Of a stretch of DNA of 64,000 nucleotides, positions 1 through 13,100 are shown piece after piece; position 1 is the stretch's first letter; every line of letters starts with the position of its first letter. This DNA comes from Apostichopus japonicus (taxonomy: Eukaryota > Echinodermata > Holothuroidea > Aspidochirotida > Stichopodidae). The stretch covers positions 4,006,501 through 4,070,500 of the forward strand of contig NC_092580.1 in NCBI RefSeq assembly GCF_037975245.1, read 5' to 3'. The notes under the pieces are model-generated. The model was not told where the DNA came from. It saw only the letters and a list, made by a program, of their open reading frames with translations, and did not search any database. The position numbers and the translations under genes were made by a program.

Positions 1-3000
1 CTTTATGATACTGTATAAGAGTCAAGATATAAGACTACATGGAAATTATAAGTTTGTGTAAGTACTGTGTAGTGTATCTGGATATTTTGTATCTGTGGCA
101 TTTTGGGACGCTGCAGAAGTGTAAAAGACGTCCTTGCCTGGTCATTTTGTGTCATACATACCTTTCCTTTGCAAGCTTTTCAAATGCAATACATTCAAGC
201 GGAACAGCTTTGTTCCCACAGACCTGTGACTTATATAGTGCAAATGGATCCTGTTGCACTGTATGATTCGGTTCTGTACAACAGTTCATCTTATTGTTAC
301 AGTACTATATTGTTCTTACTTGGTTGAATTTTCTTGAAAGAGTACTACTGTAAATACTATAGGAAAGCCATGGGAAGCACACACTCCATTAGATGAGTCA
401 GTTGTAAGTTATGTTGAATGGCTTATCTTGGATCTCAAAACACAAAAACCTTTTCAATGGAATGTCAATTTTGAAATTCTTTGTCCTGACCACATGGATA
501 AAGCTTCTCATACCTTTAATTATTTGTCAGCTACTTGAATTCTGCATAACTGTCTTTGATATGTTCCTAAAAGGTATCTTGTATTGGTCCCAAATATACT
601 ATATTCAAATATGGTCACCTTTGGTCAAAATTCTTAAACTTTTTTTATTACAACCTTTGAGGAAATTTTCCTTACTGGGACATTTAGTCATTTTTTGTGT
701 TCCTTAAAACTGTCTGAGAACAATTTGGAGAGTAAAGACCTCCAGGAACACTCTTAGCAATTATAGCGTGCTATAATTTGGGGCCTATACTGACTACCTT
801 TAATTTTGGCTCTACAAGGTACAAACAATCATTGGAATAGCGAATACAGGGGTAACTAAAACAGAGGAGATATCTTGTATACCAAAATCATGGTTCCACA
901 AGAAATTTGGTATCAATCCACGCAGACAGACATTTTTCAAGAAGGCCAGCTTACAAGGCTTGCTATCAAATCCATACCAACGTATTTAACAGTACGTTCT
1001 GACATACATGTTTTAGTTTTGGTGAATCCAAACGGTAAAGAAGCCAAAAGAAGCTTATAATATTTGAAACCCTATCCATGTGGTGGCTGTAGATGGAGAG
1101 TGGCTTTTATCAAGCTTTCTCTTTTCAATGAGAGTTTAGAGAATTAAGAGGCAGTCATGTAATTGTCACACCCATGCCGGCTCTCAGGACTGCCCTTTAA
1201 TGTTCCCATCTCACAGATGAGAACTTAACCTCAGCATCTGACCACATTTGCAATAAACTAAGAGAGGTGAAATAGCATCATCCCTTTCATCATCACTGCA
1301 GTGCAGCCATTTCTCAACATCGTATTATAACTAGAAATCCAAATCCATCAGAGTCTCATCAGCTTTGTACAGCAGCAAATTTGAAAGTGTCCAGAGAACA
1401 TAGTGGTTTAAGAACAGACTCTTGAACCACATCATCTCATCATCAGTGAGATACCTGATGTTTTGGTCATAAAATATACTGCAGGGTTGATACACATTAT
1501 TTAGCCTTGCGTACCTATGTACTGTGACATTGATGAATCTAGGTAGGTTAGCCAGACTTAGCTCTATCAAAATTAGCCTACACTTGAGTTAAAATAATTT
1601 CTTGTAACTCTGACTATGTAGCTTCATAAAATTGCTATCAAACTTGGCACTAAAACTGACAAGATCCACCTGCCTTAGGGGGGACTAACTGTTAGATACC
1701 AGCCCTAAGTATTAACTAGGTTCCCATCTCACAACCATAAAACACAGTGAATACCTGTAGTTAATGTAGTATCACCTTGCAAAATGCTATGCAAACTGGA
1801 CAGATTGCTATACAAGTCCAAAATTGCATGGATATGCTCAGGAGTATTTTAGCGCCGGGCGAATTTGTGCGGTAGTGTGATCCACATCCTGGAGGATGGT
1901 CTCGAGTGGGGATTCTCCCTCTCCTTTGGAAAATTTCTGCAAATAAAGTATGCTAAGATGGCGCTAACTTCAGTGCCAAGTATTCACCCATATTTTGTTA
2001 ATGGTAACTTGACTGAATTAATAAAATAAAAAGAGTGCTGGGCAGAACGTGTAAAATACCATTTGTGCTGGACGGCATTCGGAACTGCTGGGCACAGCCA
2101 CCCGTCGCTACCCGGCTAAGATGTACAAATATATATAGCAGTTTTTCACACAGTAACTTTGACCTTATTTTGTAAGAGTACAAAAATAAAGAAAAGTAAT
2201 AATGCAGTAAATATTAAAGGAAGCACTTTCAAAATTCAGGCAAAAGTACAGGTAAGCTTGATGTTGTATTATTTTAAAACTTGCTCAAGTTTTCAAATCG
2301 GTGCGTTTCCTAATTTCAGTCCATTTTAGGTTCAGAAATTTCTGAAAGATTTTTGTCCTTTAATTTCTACAGTGCTGCATTTTACTCCAAGCAAAGTCTT
2401 CAAATTAATGTTTTTAGTCTTTCTTAACACAAACCAAACCTAGCTTATTTTATATGTCATGTGTTAATTGATTGTTTTAATGGGATACCGCATTATTATG
2501 ATAATACAGAATTGCTTCTTTTTATGACAGTTTTGTCTATGAAAAAATGAGAGAATTCATTGCAGTTATAAGACAGACTTGTTTGATTTATGTCCTTGTG
2601 GTGTAGCTGACCCATCCTGAACTTCATGGAGCTATGCACAAATTTGTTTTGATAACCTAGGGCAGAGGGGATGGGCTGGTTTATGGTCATTGAAAACCAT
2701 GTGAAAGTCTATACTTTCATATATTTTCTGAACTGATCTGCCTTTTTAATTTAAAAAAAAATTATTTTGCATTACAAACTTTATTCTGATCACTGTCTGT
2801 CTGTAAACTTTGAAATTATTTCTTCATTGCCATGGGAATCAGCTAAGGATCTGTTCTCATCAATGTTGTTAATTCTTCAACTAGTTGCGTGATTGTAAGA
2901 GAGTTTTGCATGAATTTTGCATGATTCATACCGAGTATTGCTTGCGTACAAAAGAGTAAACTTTTACTGTAGTTTAATGATTAAAAAGCAAAGTGAAACT

Positions 3001-4134
3001 TGTTAAAATGTGCTGTAGTTGTAATGAATTACAGTCATTGATAAAGGCAAAGAAAGTACAGTATGTGCTCAGAAAAGCATTAATAAATCCCTTCTGTAGC
3101 CAGATGAGAATTAAAGGGAAGAGGAGGATTATGGAAAGGTACAAAACATTTGACTCATGCTGTTCTAAATGTTATGCCATACACTGTCTTTAAAGCTTAA
3201 TCAGTTTAGAACTAAGAAGAAGAATTATTTAAGAAGGGGGGAGGCAGGGTGAGGGGCAAGATCATGTTCTCTGAACCCTAGCTTGTCCTTTTGAACTTAA
3301 CAATTTTACATCTGAATTTAAATTTCTTATCACCGAGCTGTGTTTCTAATGGCCAATTATACATTAATATGCCCTTCCAGATGTCAGGGGCCTGAACTTT
3401 CAAAATCTCAGTTCTGATATGGGGAGGGTCTTGATTGATGAGTTGTTTACGTGATATGTGGATTTTACTGCCAGTGAGTAATGGAGTAGTGAAATGATAA
3501 AAGGTGTGATGAAATGCTATGCAAAATTTACAAACTTGTGCAAAAATGTATTTCGAGCATTTTATTGTACTGTGACCAAAGAGCTTTTTTTTTAAGAGAC
3601 TACAATCTGAACCTTCAAAACTGCTACCAAAAATCTGAACAAATTCATTAGATATCAAGGTTTATTTGTTTGTAAACAATGGAAACACTGTTGTGAAATG
3701 TTTTTATGTTGAACATGCATACATTCAACATTAGCATGTATATTATCACAGTAATTAGGCATCAATTTTGATTAAAAGGAAATGTGTTACCATAAACAAA
3801 AGAATGTATTTCCTTGTTATCTTTTGCAAACAAGAATTTTTTCAGTGGATATTTGCATGCAAAGATATAGCTAATCAAACGATGTTGGGATTTTTCTATG
3901 CTAATTGGTCCAATTATATTATTGGAGCGGAGTAAAATGGATCTTGAATGTCCAGCTCTGTGACATCTGGAGAGTTCTGAGAATGTAAGATCAATCGTGC
4001 ATATGCAACAACATCAGAGTAAATCTTGACTGTCTTTTTCTGCAATGTGCCAAAATGTGACCTACTTTTATAACCATTCCTTTTAATAGAACATTCATAG
4101 ATTTATAGAACATTTTTACACTCTTTGCTTGCAG
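1..4134. other. Upstream flank or first intron of the ITIH-like gene; nothing recognised
   Basis: AT-rich sequence without a recognisable exon. The first supported exon starts at the acceptor before 4135 in phase 0, so a signal-peptide exon is expected upstream. I looked for a start codon, hydrophobic stretch and phase-0 donor on the plus strand and found no convincing one. Open frames here (for example 411-707 plus and 3278-3658 minus) resemble no family I know. Confidence 0.5.
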
Positions 4135-7100
4135 GGATCAGGTGTGGATGTTCGCTTGTTCCATGTTAACTCACAGATAGCGGTGAGGTTTGCTGTCGTC
4201 ACAGTCACTTGTCACATTGTGAATTCTGCACCACTGCCGCAGAATTATGTCTATGAACTTATCTTACCCCCTGATGCGTACATCTCAAATTTTACCCTGT
4301 AAGTATTTTACGTATAAAGTAAGTTATTTTATGTGTGAAGTTGTTTGAAAAAGGCCTACAGCATAGTGTGTACAGCATTTCTTACATGTGACGGTAACAA
4401 TCTTGCTGCCATTATTTGAAAATAAATCTAATTTATTCCCTTGAATAGTTGTGTAACATTAAGGACAAGTTGTACATTGATGCTGCTTCTTGAAGTTTAT
4501 ACTTGACACAAAGTTGATTGTAAGTTGATTGTAAGTTCTTTTTGCCACAAATACCAAGAAATGGCAGACAAGATTGCAAGACAAGGATGTTATAAACATT
4601 CACCATATTAATATTTGTTTTAAAGTTGGCACCATACAGTATATTTATCAATTTGATATGAATGATTGGAGCAGGGTGGTTTGTTGTTGTTTGGGGGGGG
4701 CAAAACATTATTTTTGCCTCCAGGCTCAACCAAACTTAAAGAATTAATTACAGACAAAATGTGCAAACATTAAAAGAAGGAAAAGTACTTTAAAATGAAA
4801 TTTAACCAGAAAAATAATAAGAAGGAAATATGTAACTGTTCCAGCAGTTGAAAATTGTTATATGACTTATTTTTTCAAAAGTAAAAACTTGAAAAGAAAT
4901 AAAAGTTACTTGTTATGTAAATTACAATCCAATATCTGCAGAACTGTAACTACATTGGCTACAAAGAGATTAGTCAGAATTCTGTACTTTTGTGGTTGTT
5001 AGGGAGAATTTTGTGGTGAACTTTTGTTTTTCTTGCTCCTCGCTCAAAGCTTGCTTTAGCTGAGATGCCCTCATCAAAGGTCATTGAACCAGACTTCCAA
5101 ACAAAAGGGGACAAAACAGTTGAAAGATTTTGGCAGAATTCGCAGCAATGGTTATTCCAGAAAGATACTTGAAACTGCTTGTTGCATAGCTTCATGTTTC
5201 AATTTTGTTATACTTAAAATGTGGATGATATGATTTGGTGTTGTCTGGGGATTTGAGGAGCATTAGTTTATTTTGACAATATGTGGGTGAGGAATGATTG
5301 AAAGGTTCATAACTGTCAAGAAAACATTTGAATGTTTAGTTTGAATCATCAGTCAGCTAATCATTAGGAACAGTTTGTGACCCTGTGTGCATTATATATG
5401 TTAGATTTTACTTTGCAAGACTTCTTTCCTCCCTTCCATGTCTCCTGTACATACACCCTCCTCTGATACACCTACAACACAAACAAGGCCACCATTTAAA
5501 TTTAATGATGTTCATATTGTGCTAGCAAATATTCACTTGTAGCCCAAATAGACACGATATCTGCAATCCACTGCATTTCATAACCAATTCTTCAAAATGT
5601 TTTATTCAAAAATAATTTATCTGCTGAATTATTCTGCTGTACATACGAACATTGATTCATTCATTACCATGTCTGTTTTTTCTCAAAAGTTTGTAATTGT
5701 AAATTCTAATTTTTTTTTTTTTGTGCTTTAGAATCGTTGATGATCAGGTGTACACAGGTGAGGCAGAAGACCAGTGCTTCCTGGATGATCCGTTCACATT
5801 TTCATCTGTTGGGGCAACGACGGGAAGACTGACGGCAAGGTACAGTGATATTTCATGCTGAATGACTTGTTAACCTTTCCTGAAGTTGAGGAGAAATGAA
5901 TAATGTTTTATAATACCCAAAGTGAAGTTCTGTTTAGACTGAGCTAGGGTTTAATAATTTATACATTTTGCTATTTGCCATATTTATCCACAATATCCTT
6001 GAGAGCATAACAATAACATCACATCTTTGACCTGATAGGATATGTGGATGAGTCTTATCTCATCTTTGAGAAAAGCTTTGACAGTTGCAGCAATAGATGA
6101 TACATACAGATTAATTTTGAGTGAATAATTCTCTTTCTTTTTCTGATTAGTTCTCTGACCAGGAACCTCTTCCAAATCAAGCTAAACATGGCCCCCAGAA
6201 GTCAGGCTACGTTTATTGTTGAATATCAGGAAGTGCTGACTCGAGTTGGCGGTTGGTTCACGCAAGTCATCAGCATCAGGCCAGAACAGGTAATTTTGAA
6301 TCTGGAGAGGTACTGGAAAGTTAAAAAGGGGTGCAGATTGAATGATATTAATATCTCCATGGCCCCCCCTCCTTCTCCGCCTACTTTAGCAATGTGATTC
6401 GCAAAGACATAATGAGCTCTCGGTGGGTGCTAAGTAAAGTAAGATGAAACATTTTCTCATATTGTTTTGACAACTGGATGGAATTGGCAAACGGTCTGTA
6501 GCTACTTTAGAAAGCACAGTCTGGCAGATAGACCGAGTGGAGGAGTAATAACGTACGAACCAACAGACCAATGAACATAGCAGAAAGCTTGTGAGAATTG
6601 GATGGCATTGGTACATAACATGCAGTTACTGGATAAAGGAACTGACAAACAGTCTGACAGAAAGACATACCGAAATGTACCAGTGGACAGATGCAAAGTT
6701 TTGCTGGAATAGTGGATTGTTTCTTTCCCTCCTCCTCCTCCTCCTCCTCCTCCTCCTCCTCCTCCTCCTCCTCCTCCTCCTCCTCCTCCTCCTCCTCCTC
6801 CTCCTCCTCCTCCTCCTCCTCCTCCTCCTCCTCCTCCTCCTCCTCCTCCTCCTCCTCCTCCTCCTCATCCTCATCCTCATCCTCATCCTCATCCTCCTCA
6901 TCCTCATCCTCCACTGAGCCTTTAGTGATTTCATTACACCTGTCTTTCCTTCTTACTCTGCAGACTGTTCAAGACTTTATGATAACAGCTTCAGTTGTTG
7001 AACCTCAGGGAATCAGTAGCATTGAAGCAGCCCTGGACACACGGACTACCTCATCCTCGGTCATTGCTGCGGCCTTCGCAGGCTACGTCGCTCTACCAAA

Positions 7101-10100
7101 GTCCTGTAAGAGTTTCATCATGTTTGTTGACAAACTAGTTGTAGATGTACAAATAAGCTATATGGTATGTTGTGTTATGTTTTAACACTGAACCACATAA
7201 GGGTCAGTGGGGGTGCAGTTATATAGTGTTACCATACAGTTTCTTGGTAGGCTTAGAACATTTACTGAATATATTCAGTGGAGACAGGTAAGCATTGGGG
7301 TGCCATTAATAATCCAACCAGTTAGGGTTTACAAGGGTTTTTATGTACTGTAATCTGCTCCAGGGCTAATGCATGGGATCCATTCATAATTGATGGCTTG
7401 TGAAGGAATTTTATCTTGCTTTTATAAGACAAAGATTGTCATTGTTGACAACACATGGATGTCATTGCTTCTTACATGAAAGGAAGGTATTGTTACCTAA
7501 TAATAGCTTGTACCGGAAAATGAGAAGTTATTAATAGTGTAGCATGGCCCTGTTATGTTCATTGTTTTACAATGATTCAGTTTCTAAGACACAGCAATCT
7601 TGTTGTACTGTCACAAAATCTTCATCTTGACAACTTAATGTCACACATCACAAATTCGAGTTCAAAACTCCACTGGAGTTTTTTGTAGTTTGTACAGTAC
7701 ATGACCTTTCCCCGTGAGAAGAAATTGTCACAGATGTGTTGCTAGTTCCTTATCACAAACCTTTCTCCTGCCTGCCTGGGAATGTTCATGAAGGTTTTCA
7801 AATCTCTCTGCTTCACATCAACCAAGTTTCAAGTTACAGGAAGCCTTGTAGCTCATTGTTTGGTCCTAAACGAAAGTGACAAGATGTCAATGTGACACGA
7901 TGCATTTGAAACATGTTGGTATTTCATGTGACATGAACAGGTTATTTGTGGATGAAATAAAACAAAAGAAGACTCATATGCCAGACATTAGAAACATGTT
8001 TCAGCTAAACAACATTACTACTCCACTACCTGTTACATAGATGATGATAGAAGATGCCAATATGGCTGTATCGTTGTAACATTTTATTACATCATAGGAA
8101 GATGTGCTGAATGGTCCATGTTGGCGGTATCTCTGTCTGTAATGACAGTTATTGTGATATCTAAGCTTCCCTCAACTTACATTGACTCTGTGTTTTAGGA
8201 TAGAAGTGTAGGATGTCCATTTTCAATGTAAAGCAGGTAGTCGTTTTTCATGATAGTATTTCTCTCACTGAATGCACACACCCAAGCCCGACAAAATCTC
8301 TCAAATGTCTTCTCAAGTGGTACAAGGTGCAAGAAAAAATGATAATTACATTCGACAGTTAACAACATATCAACTTTTAGCCTCAATCTTTGTATGAAAA
8401 GTTAACCAGGCAGTGTACTAAACATTTACATGTATGGTTGGATTAAAGTAAGTATTTGTGTGCAGTTTAAAAAACTAAAGTATGTTACATACCTTAAGCA
8501 ATCTACGCACTTTTCTCAACAATTTGCATTGTTGGATGTGACCTAGGTTAATGCGCAAACTAGGAATAAAGTTGCAAGCATATTTGATGCTGGAAACAAG
8601 TTACATTAGTAACACAAGCAGCTTGATGAAGAGTGTTTAATGGTTTGAAGGTGCGATAGGTAGGTTCACTATTTCTTGTGCATAGGCCATCCCTGTCACC
8701 CACTCCTCTGACCCCTCTCACCCATGAACTGAATTACAAATCAGAAGAGCAATTGGGTCGTACTTTCTTTTTCACAGTTGCTAGGAGTACGGATGAGTTT
8801 ACATCACTGTCGAATGAACTGACTAACATCAAACGTAACTCGGCTGCATTCAGCTACGAGCCAAGTACCATAGCCCAGGACCGTTACCCTGGCAACAAGG
8901 GTATCTATGGAGACTTCATTCTCCGTTATGACGTCAGACATTCCTATGATGTGGGTTATGTCTTGGTAAGTCTCAGAAAAGTTAGCTTCATTTGTCTCAA
9001 AGAAGTAGTATTAAGTTGTAATTGTGTGCCAGAGCTGGGAGTTGTACGGTAGGGGGTGAGGAGAATGAGATGTTGGACATTTGGCCTCAAATTTGGAGGT
9101 GCTGTTTCCTTATACATGTATCTTTGGTAGTCACAATATGCCATCTTTTAGAAGTTCTCAAATGTTGAGGTGCTGTTTCCTCATAAGTAGACCATTCATG
9201 TTTCTTTGGTAGAAATTTGTAAACCTTCTGTGCATAGTTCTCTTTTCACAAATTGTTTATCTTTCGAAGATCTTTTCACTTTCCAGACCATTTCTAACAC
9301 ACACCCATATCTCCATTGTCTTGTTTTAAAGTGGCCTCTTTTTTTAAGAATCATTCCCAATTTTCATAATTGGTTTTTGAGATCACCCTGGTTTTGTACT
9401 TAGTCTGTAACTCAAAAGTCGTCAAACAAAATTCATTGGTATCTAAGAAATTTGTTGAGGTTCAAAATGGCACAAACTTTCTTCCCATCCCCCCTCCCCC
9501 CTCCCCACCCCCTATCCACTCAAGAAATGATGTTTCAAAACTGCCTTAGTTCAACACCTCATGTAACCATGATGATGGTGGTACATGCACATCATACTAG
9601 CATGACAAAAATAACAGATGTAATAAATGCTATTTGTGTTTTGTTGGTTTTGTTGTTTCTCAATCGATTTTTGTTCAGCTTGTGTTGTTTATTAATTATG
9701 TACATAGCAAGGTACATGATGGCTGCAGGTTGCTGCACTTCATACACATCATGCAATACTAAACATGGAGTGTTGCACATTATTCATATTGTTTACTGTT
9801 TGTTTTAATTCATTTAATAGAATTTATCTTGATTTGTAAAAGTGCACAAAAAACTACTTTTTCTTTGGTGCCCCACAGGACAGGGGGGGGGAGGCCTAGG
9901 AGGGAGAGTTGTTGCATTAATTCAAATAAACTTTGTCTTGTGATATTTAATTCAGAGAGGTTGGTTCCATGCAGACACAGGATTAAGTTTGATTTCTTGA
10001 GGGGTGGGGGGTTTTGGGGGGAATTGTTGTCATACTTTCTGTGTAACATCATTACATCGTCACCTTTCTAGAAGTTAAAATGTCTACATTTCTTATAACC

Positions 10101-13100
10101 ACCTTCTTTGTGTGCATTGCTAACCACTTTCTTCGTCTTGACCAAAGTGCTTTAATATGTTTCACTTTCGCCTGGAACCGTTTCAAATTTTGAAATCTTA
10201 GGAACCTTAAGGGGAAAGAATTGAGCACTCCATATTCTCTCAAAATTGTAGCAAATTTGTGCTAACATATGAGTCTAGTTCAGACGAGGTCCCATAAACT
10301 TTGATATTTTGAGCAACAGCCACTGTGGAATAACTATTGTTTCTAACTTGCAGGTAAAGCCTGTTCTTGTCGACTTTGGATCAATGGTGCGTAGGTTTTA
10401 TCGGTTGCTGCTAATGGCAAGCTCATTGCATCACAATGGACATGGTTCGGGATCGTTCACCTCGGGTGTCATTATAATGTCACCTCCCACAGCTTGTTTT
10501 CTATGTTATCTTGGCTGCTTCCCCTTTTATTCCTCCTCCTTTCATAAAATGCTTTGTTTTGTATCAATTTTTCCAGGATACGAGAACGTTCAGTGAGGTA
10601 GCATACCGCATGCTGGTAAAAGCATCTAACTTTGATAGGAGTTAGTTCAAAAGGACTGTTGCCTTTATATCTCCCTTGACTGGGAGGATTAACTCTTAGG
10701 TCAAGCTATCTGACATGGGAGGCATGATTGTTAATTGATGGCATGGCCTGCAAGTGTCGGCGTGGCTGGGAATTCTATTTGTCTGATACATAATAAAATA
10801 TTGACGTTGTTCATTGACCATCCTGCAGTGTCTTTAATGTCTAGTGGAAATCTGGGAAATCAAAATTAAGGCTAATTCAGCTTTTCAGAGAGAAAAATGT
10901 TAGAGAATATTTTGTAAACTGTGAGAGAAAACAAACTGATGATTTGTACACAAGATGAATGGCCACAACAACTGTTCAACTGTCATTTCTCTCAAATATT
11001 TTTTATGTGTAATCAGCCATAGTTCAAGGTTTTTCTTCCACTCTTTCCAGTCCTTTTGAGCTAGCTCATCAACTAATTTATTCTTGTCAGTCAGAGTTGT
11101 TTATACACCTTCACCAAATCCTCTCACACTCAAGTATACTCACTTACATTCAGGTAGCTTTGATGCCTGTGTTTGCTTGAGAATGACCTGCACGGCTGCT
11201 TAGCACAGCGAGGGCAGCAACCAAGAAACAAAAGTCATGAGGATAGGTCTACACAATGATGTTTTGCCACACCATGTATTTACTGCTCGCAATTTATGCA
11301 AATGAAACTAAAAAACTATAGAAAAGCCCTGCAAATAGGTGGTTATTGATAAAGTGACAATTCCATACTATTGTGTATAGTATGACATATATATGAGTCA
11401 TCTACTGCAGCACAGATTAGTGTGCAATTGAAATGAAACAAACTATGGTACAGAGCTGCGATTAATATGTTATTGATGCAGTGGCTTCTCTATAGTATAG
11501 TGCACAGTATGGCATTGAGATCAGTACTTAGTGTATTAAAGCGCAGATAAGTGTGCAAGTGAATTCAAACAACCATAGTTAAGTCATTTCTACAAAAGCA
11601 GGTTAGAGTTCATGTGAAATCAAATAACCTATACAAAATGAAGGGTTTTCACATAAGTTGTACTGATGAAGTGACTATATCAGCAGTTCTGTGACTAAGC
11701 CTACATTAAAATTATATACATATAGTAGTGGACTTTAATTATAGTAGGACATATCTATGAAACTAAGTGGCAGATATAATAAACTAAGTGACTTTAAAAT
11801 TGAGATATTTTTGCACAGGTGAAGTGACTTTTAGATATTCAGATAATTATCATTGCATAATTTAATTATTAGTGAAAACCAATCCCAAATCTATCCATTC
11901 AATAGTAGTTTTCTTGAAATAGTTTGCACCAATGAATTGCCTTTCCTAGAACACTGTCATAAACTCCACTCAAGAAATGAGTCGAATCACTATCTTTATT
12001 AAAGCATACTGATAGTCTAAAGTTAAGAGGTAACTTTTCAGATAACAAATACATTGGCATTCAGTGTTTATGGAATTAACACATAAAAAATCTAAAACCC
12101 CAATGCAGTGTTCACTGTTCACAATAAAAAGACTATTCTAGATAGCTGTGAATCGTCCCAGATGGAAGTTAGATAAAAATTACCACAGTGCACTAACATT
12201 TGTATGTTTACACTTAGTAACTCACACAGCACTTGAAGTGGTGTTCACTCTTCATAATATAGAAACTATTGTAGATAGTTGTGAATAGTCCAAGATGGAA
12301 GTTCGATAATTATCACAGTGCACTTACATTTGTATGTTTACACGCAGTAACTAACAAAGCACTTGAAGTAGTGTTCACTCTTCCTAATAAAGAAACTATT
12401 CTAGATAGCTGTGAATCGTCCAAGATGGAAGTTAGATAATTACCACAGTGCACTAACATTTGTATGTTTACACTTAGTAACTCACACAGCACTTGAAGTG
12501 GTGTTCACTCTTCATAATATAGAAACTATTGTGGATAGTTGTGAATAGTCCAAGATGGAAGTTCGATAATTATCACAGTGCACTTACATTGGTATGTTTA
12601 CACGCAGTAACTCACAAAGCACTTGAAGTAGTGTTCACTCTTCACAATAAAGAAACTATTCTAGATAGCTGTGAATGGTCCAAGATGGAAGTTAGATAAT
12701 TACCACAGTGCACTTACATTGGTATGTTTACACTCAGTAACTAACAGAGCACTTGAAGTAGTGTTCACTCTTCCTAATAAAGAAACTATTCTAGATGGCT
12801 GTGAATGGTCCAAGATGGAAGTTAGATAATTACCACAGTGTACTCACATTGATATGTTTACACTCCACTCAGTAACTCACAAAGTACTTGAAGTATTTTT
12901 CTCTCTTCACAATAAAGAGACTATTCTAGATTGCTGTGAACTAGCCCCAGGTGGAAGGTATTACAGTTATTACTACAGGGCACTGAAATAAGTATGTAAT
13001 CAAATTGCTATCACATAATACTAGCATTAGCATTCACTAATGAATTGACTATTCTAAACTTCAATGTGTAAGCTTATAACAGGACTATATGGCAAGTTTC

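Noticed and set aside
411-707. Hydrophobic 98-residue frame considered as the missing signal-peptide exon
   Set aside because: No phase-0 donor in a sensible position, several hydrophobic stretches and AT-driven composition.
1150-1290. Text resembling a mammalian MIR/L2 core (catctcacagatgagaa, agagaggtgaa)
   Set aside because: The match is short and broken, and MIR is a vertebrate family; most likely coincidence.
6507-6934. Long poly-Glu, poly-Arg, poly-Leu and poly-Ser open frames
   Set aside because: They are translations of the TCC microsatellite in an intron; no domain or start context supports them.
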